A stretch of 17,098 nucleotides of DNA, taken from NCBI GenBank assembly GCA_023247595.1, contig JAHFGF010000006.1, forward strand, positions 1 through 17,098. Reading direction: 5' to 3'. Below, piece by piece: positions 14,591-17,098 of the stretch. Origin of the DNA: Candidatus Omnitrophota bacterium (GTDB taxonomy: Bacteria > Omnitrophota > Koll11 > Zapsychrales > Fredricksoniimonadaceae). Made by a program: the position numbers and the translations under genes. Below the pieces are notes generated by a model. It saw only the letters and a program-made list of their open reading frames with translations, searched no databases and was not told the DNA's origin. Position 1 is the stretch's first letter, and each line of letters begins with the position of its first letter.

Positions 14591-14629
14591 AAAGACGGCT
14601 CTCAATAAAAAGGGAGCCGTCTTTTTTAT
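14591..14629 (+). terminator. Strong rho-independent terminator
   Basis: A perfect 11-base-pair stem, AAAGACGGCTC at 14591-14601 with its complement at 14614-14624, is followed by six T at 14622-14627. It ends the transcription unit that begins before mscS. Confidence 0.93.
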
Positions 14630-14658
14630 TGGCTCGCTGGTTGGGGGTATGCTATATT
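14629..14658 (+). promoter_or_regulatory. Promoter of the SPFH operon
   Basis: TTGGCT at 14629-14634 is separated by 18 bases from TATATT at 14653-14658, with TGC at 14650-14652 giving an extended -10. It lies directly after the terminator. It overlaps an upstream in-frame ATG (14649), which is thus unlikely to be in the message. Confidence 0.55.
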
Positions 14659-14681
14659 TATTGCAATTTCCAACACAATTA

Positions 14682-14689
14682 AGAAAGGA
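14682..14689 (+). promoter_or_regulatory. Ribosome binding site choosing start 14697
   Basis: AGAAAGGA lies seven bases before ATG 14697 and supports that start over the earlier in-frame ATG at 14649. Confidence 0.75.
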
Positions 14690-14696
14690 TAATTCT

Positions 14697-15683
14697 ATGG
14701 CCCATAATGATCAATCCCTTTTATTTAAAGGTATATTTGAATTTGAAGACCCCAGCGGAGTTCTGGTTGCGGCTAAGATTCCTGTCATGGGATCTACGGA
14801 TTTGTATTCAGGCACGACCATTATCGTTAAGCCCAATCAATGCGCGCTTTTCATGTATAAAGGAAAGATTGCCGATGTTTTGCTAGAAGGAACGCATGTC
14901 GTTAAGACGGAAAATTTTCCTATTTTGACGAGACTAGCCAATTGGAAATTTGGTTTTGACAGTCCGCTGCGCTGCGAAGTTTGGTTTTTTTCGAGCACGG
15001 TTTATGCCAACAGAAGATGGGGATCAACACAGCCGGTTATTTATGATTTTCCGGATTATCAAGCCGTGCCTATCAGGGCTTATGGGATTTTTAATGTCAT
15101 TGTCCGTGATCCCAAAAAAGTATTTATGACCTTGGTCGGGAACCGAACGAGTTATGATATTTCGGAACTTGAAGGTTTTGTCCAGGCCCAAGTGACGGAA
15201 TCACTGCCGCAGGCGTTATCTGTTGTGCCAAGCCTTAAGGAATTAAACAAATCCCAAAGCGCGGTTGCAAAGGCGCTCATGTCGTATGTGAATGAAGCCT
15301 TAGCGGAATTTGGAATTGCTTTATTAAGCCTTCAGGTTATGTCGTTGGTTCCTTCTAAAGAAGTGCTGCAGGCTTTGGATGCCAATGTGGCTATGAATAT
15401 CATCGGCAACAAACAGGAGTATCTGCTTTATAAAGCGGCAAACAGTTTAGCCATTGAACATAACGGAACCGGAGGCGGAAAGGGTTCCAGTGATTCGATG
15501 CAGCTAATGATGGGGCTGATGCTCGGCAAAAGTATTTTGGATGCGAAAGAAAAAGAAAAACCTCTTTTGGCGGCCAATGAAGAAGAGGTTTTGGCTATTG
15601 AAACCAGATCATGCTTTAAATGTAAAACAGTCGTTAGAAAAGCAGATAAATTTTGTTCATCCTGCGGAACGGAGATCAAATGA
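14697..15683 (+). CDS. SPFH-domain protein with C-terminal zinc ribbon
   Basis: A 328-residue protein with an SPFH (stomatin/prohibitin/flotillin) core at about 38-225, resembling the B. subtilis YdjI or 'virion core protein-like' subgroup. Characteristic pieces are IIVKPNQCALFMYKGKI (42-58), EGTHVVKTENFPIL (64-77), WGSTQPVIYDFPD (108-120), PIRAYGIFNVIVRDPKKVF (125-143) and the helical LAEFGIALLSLQVMSLVPS (202-220). A Gly/Met-rich linker (258-278) leads to a zinc ribbon with C306, C309, C320 and C323. There is no transmembrane segment, so membrane association, if any, would be peripheral or through partners. SPFH proteins assemble as membrane-linked oligomers and scaffolds. The downstream gene overlaps its stop codon, which suggests a joint complex. 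Confidence 0.88.
   Translation: MAHNDQSLLFKGIFEFEDPSGVLVAAKIPVMGSTDLYSGTTIIVKPNQCALFMYKGKIADVLLEGTHVVKTENFPILTRLANWKFGFDSPLRCEVWFFSSTVYANRRWGSTQPVIYDFPDYQAVPIRAYGIFNVIVRDPKKVFMTLVGNRTSYDISELEGFVQAQVTESLPQALSVVPSLKELNKSQSAVAKALMSYVNEALAEFGIALLSLQVMSLVPSKEVLQALDANVAMNIIGNKQEYLLYKAANSLAIEHNGTGGGKGSSDSMQLMMGLMLGKSILDAKEKEKPLLAANEEEVLAIETRSCFKCKTVVRKADKFCSSCGTEIK
15671..15674 (+). promoter_or_regulatory. Ribosome binding site for the coupled downstream gene
   Basis: GGAG inside the end of the SPFH gene lies five bases before ATG 15680. This supports the ATGA start/stop overlap and rejects the in-frame ATG at 15653. Confidence 0.7.
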
Positions 15684-16366
15684 ATTTTGAAATAGTGTGT
15701 TCGCATTGTGGAGCATCTTCGTCCTCGGCTGTCGGGGTATGCCCCTATTGCAAATCGGTCATGGTATCCGAGGAGGAAAAAGAAAATCCGTCAATAACCA
15801 AGATTAAGAATTATTATTCAGAAGGGAATCTTAATCAGTCCCTTTTGTTGGCGGATCAATTGGCCAGCAGTAAGCCGGAAATGCTGACGAATGCCAATTT
15901 CGTATTGTTATATGTACAGATACTGCTCGAAGCCGACGCTCCTTCGGGAAAAATCAAGTCTATTCTCCTTCATGCGCTTAATGACAATCCCGCGCATCCC
16001 CAATTGTTGGAATATATCGAATTGGCGGAATGTGAGTCAAATCTTTCTCATGAAAAAGATGACGCCGGTGAGATCGGCTTGGCTAATATTATTCGCCGGT
16101 CCCCCGGGAATGTTCATGCGTTATTTATTTTAGGCGCGCATTTGTTCTGGATTGAAAAAGACACCCAAAGGGCTTTGCGGTATTTGGAACAATGCGTCAG
16201 GCAGCGCCCTAATTTTGTCCGGGCCAAGGCATGTTTGGCTGCCGTTTATAAAGATCTGAATATGATCGATTATGCCGCAAGGCTTATGAAAGAGTGTGCG
16301 GCTCAAACAACAAACAAAAGCACAAAAGAATTCTTTAGAAATTTTGCGAAAGCAAAAAGTGATTGA
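15680..16366 (+). CDS. Zinc-ribbon protein with TPR-like helical repeats
   Basis: A 228-residue protein of unknown function. An N-terminal zinc ribbon uses C7/C10 (CSHC) and C21/C24 (CPYC). Alpha-helical repeats follow at about 38-225. The stretches around 126-158 (IGLANIIRRSPGNVHALFIL) and 159-192 (IEKDTQRALRYLEQCVRQRP), and the following A-KACLAAVYKDL segment, have clear TPR character. The start ATG 15680 overlaps the SPFH stop as ATGA, so translation is coupled and a stoichiometric partnership is likely. Both proteins carry zinc ribbons, one C-terminal and one N-terminal, separated only by the gene junction. A terminator follows. It is most simply a protein-protein interaction partner of the SPFH scaffold. 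Confidence 0.85.
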   Translation: MNFEIVCSHCGASSSSAVGVCPYCKSVMVSEEEKENPSITKIKNYYSEGNLNQSLLLADQLASSKPEMLTNANFVLLYVQILLEADAPSGKIKSILLHALNDNPAHPQLLEYIELAECESNLSHEKDDAGEIGLANIIRRSPGNVHALFILGAHLFWIEKDTQRALRYLEQCVRQRPNFVRAKACLAAVYKDLNMIDYAARLMKECAAQTTNKSTKEFFRNFAKAKSD

Positions 16367-16389
16367 AGGTTTTTAGAATTGTAATTAAG

Positions 16390-16424
16390 AAAGCGGCTCT
16401 TGATTCGATGAGGGCCGCTTTTCT
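16390..16424 (+). terminator. Rho-independent terminator after the SPFH operon
   Basis: An 8-base-pair stem pairs AAAGCGGC (16390-16397) with GCCGCTTT (16414-16421) around a 16-base loop. It is followed by a T-rich TTTTCTT tract. It closes the two-gene SPFH unit. Confidence 0.85.
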
Positions 16425-16482
16425 TCTGACTTTTTTCATGACAAATGTTTTAAATGTGATTAAGATATCAGAAATAATAATC

Positions 16483-16491
16483 TGGTAAATT
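16483..16491 (+). promoter_or_regulatory. Possible extended -10 before the small unknown gene
   Basis: TGG followed by TAAATT (16486-16491) has extended -10 form and follows the terminator, but no convincing -35 is seen. It lies only about 15 bases before the start codon, so the leader would be very short. Confidence 0.3.
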
Positions 16492-16505
16492 CGATAGGAG
16501 CATGG

Positions 16506-16931
16506 ATGTTCGGTCTTTTGAAAAATTTGACCCCGCAAGGGAGGTTGGGAAGAGTTCTGATGCCTTTTTACGGGGAGCTTAAAAAGAATCTGGAAATCTA
16601 TCACGTCATGGATCAACGGCAATTCATGGACATGGAATTTAAGTCTGAGGTTTGGAAGGAAATCAAAACCTCCGCGCATATCCAATCGTTTGATAAAGTG
16701 CAGGCCTACGGAAAGAAGATTGAAGAATTTAATCAATTGTTCCGCGGGTTTAAAGAATTTGAAAAATGGTACGCCAGTGATATGGCCAATAAAACACGCG
16801 AGAACGCGCAGAAATTGCATACCCAGCGCGGCGAACTGGAATCGCAATTAAAAGGGCTTTATCCTGTCATCTGCAGGGCCGGCGAACAAATTGAATACCA
16901 ACTGATCGCGCTTGGTTTAATTAAACAATAG
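16506..16931 (+). CDS. Small helical protein of unknown function
   Basis: I do not recognise this 141-residue protein. It has no signal peptide or membrane segment and is predicted to be mainly alpha-helical. A charged region at about 75-118 (GFKEFEKWYASDMANKTRENAQKL and on) could form a coiled coil. TAGGAG at 16495-16500 lies five bases before ATG 16506 and supports that start; the out-of-frame ATG at 16502 is too close to it. It precedes xseA by 22 bases and may be co-transcribed with it. It shows none of the sequence features I know from exonuclease VII small subunits, and it is longer than the usual 70-90 residues of XseB. Confidence 0.7.
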   Translation: MFGLLKNLTPQGRLGRVLMPFYGELKKNLEIYHVMDQRQFMDMEFKSEVWKEIKTSAHIQSFDKVQAYGKKIEEFNQLFRGFKEFEKWYASDMANKTRENAQKLHTQRGELESQLKGLYPVICRAGEQIEYQLIALGLIKQ

Positions 16932-16953
16932 TCCCATAACGTTGTTCCATCCC

Positions 16954-17098
16954 ATGACTAGCCAATCCTTCACAGTTTCAGAATTAAATAAATTCATCCG
17001 CGATGTTTTAGTGAGCGGTTTTCCGTCGGCTGTTTGGGTTTGCGGTGAAATCCAGGGTTTGCGGGTGGACCAAAAAGGACACACCTATTTTGAGCTGT
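16954..17098 (+). CDS. xseA: Exodeoxyribonuclease VII large subunit, N-terminus (3'-partial)
   Basis: The first 48 codons of XseA, cut by the right edge. The large subunit of exonuclease VII degrades single-stranded DNA and takes part in repair. FTVSELNKFIRDVL (residues 6-19), the VWVCGEIQGLR segment (27-37) and GHTYFEL (42-48) match the N-terminal OB-fold of the family. The usual form is YTVSELNxxI-(V/L)WVxGEIS-GHxYFxLKD. The start ATG 16954 is at the usual distance from this motif, although no Shine-Dalgarno sequence is visible. Confidence 0.88.
   Translation, partial: MTSQSFTVSELNKFIRDVLVSGFPSAVWVCGEIQGLRVDQKGHTYFEL

Noticed and set aside
14649..14696. ATG 14649 as the SPFH gene start
   Set aside because: It overlaps the likely -10 box and lacks a ribosome site, whereas ATG 14697 follows AGAAAGGA.
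16506..16931. Small subunit of exonuclease VII (XseB)
   Set aside because: At 141 residues it is too long, lies before rather than after xseA, and does not show the short helical XseB pattern.

Overview
The window is a gene-dense stretch of bacterial chromosome with about 16 protein genes, all on the + strand. No gap exceeds about 150 bases. I see no rRNA, tRNA, CRISPR array, transposase or phage gene. GC content is intermediate. A ferredoxin-linked 2-oxoacid oxidoreductase subunit beside classical menaquinone genes points to an anaerobic or facultative, quinone-using bacterium. The combination of zinc-ribbon small proteins and many short periodic/palindromic repeats resembles what I recall of candidate-phylum genomes such as Omnitrophota. 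That placement is an impression, not a demonstrated result.

Layout. (1) 1-2014: the end of a 2-oxoacid:ferredoxin oxidoreductase beta subunit (open at the left edge), a long hairpin of CCAG-type octamers, then thioredoxin reductase. (2) 2052-6135: a probable promoter and the menaquinone genes ubiE/menG, menF and menD; the other men genes are not here. (3) 6186-9741: a PIF1-like SF1 helicase followed after 4 bases by a large membrane protein with a spermidine-synthase-like C-terminal domain. (4) 9748-14629: an extended -10 promoter, an MscS channel, an aldolase/short-chain dehydrogenase fusion, a zinc-ribbon membrane protein, a TIM-barrel sugar isomerase/epimerase-like protein and an exported, extremely charged heptad-repeat protein, ending in a strong intrinsic terminator. 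(5) 14629-16424: promoter, an SPFH-domain protein with a C-terminal zinc ribbon, a start/stop-overlapping zinc-ribbon/helical-repeat protein, terminator. (6) 16483-17098: a small unknown helical protein and the start of xseA (exonuclease VII large subunit), cut by the right edge.

How the genes work together. MenF (chorismate to isochorismate), MenD (isochorismate to SEPHCHC) and UbiE/MenG (the final methylation) are early and last steps of one pathway. The SPFH and zinc-ribbon/repeat proteins are very likely translationally coupled and may form a membrane-associated complex. The aldolase-dehydrogenase fusion and the isomerase-like protein could form a small sugar-catabolic module, but no kinase or transporter is nearby.

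The most unusual content is a set of short repeats confined to 0.94-5.03 kb. A near-perfect palindrome lies in frame inside menD and a heptanucleotide tandem array lies in frame inside trxB. Two intergenic inverted repeats, built of roughly 8-base units, lie before trxB and before menD. They look like mobile or self-propagating repeat families, two of which have been absorbed into essential-type proteins. The other candidate for something little described is the SPFH/zinc-ribbon operon.
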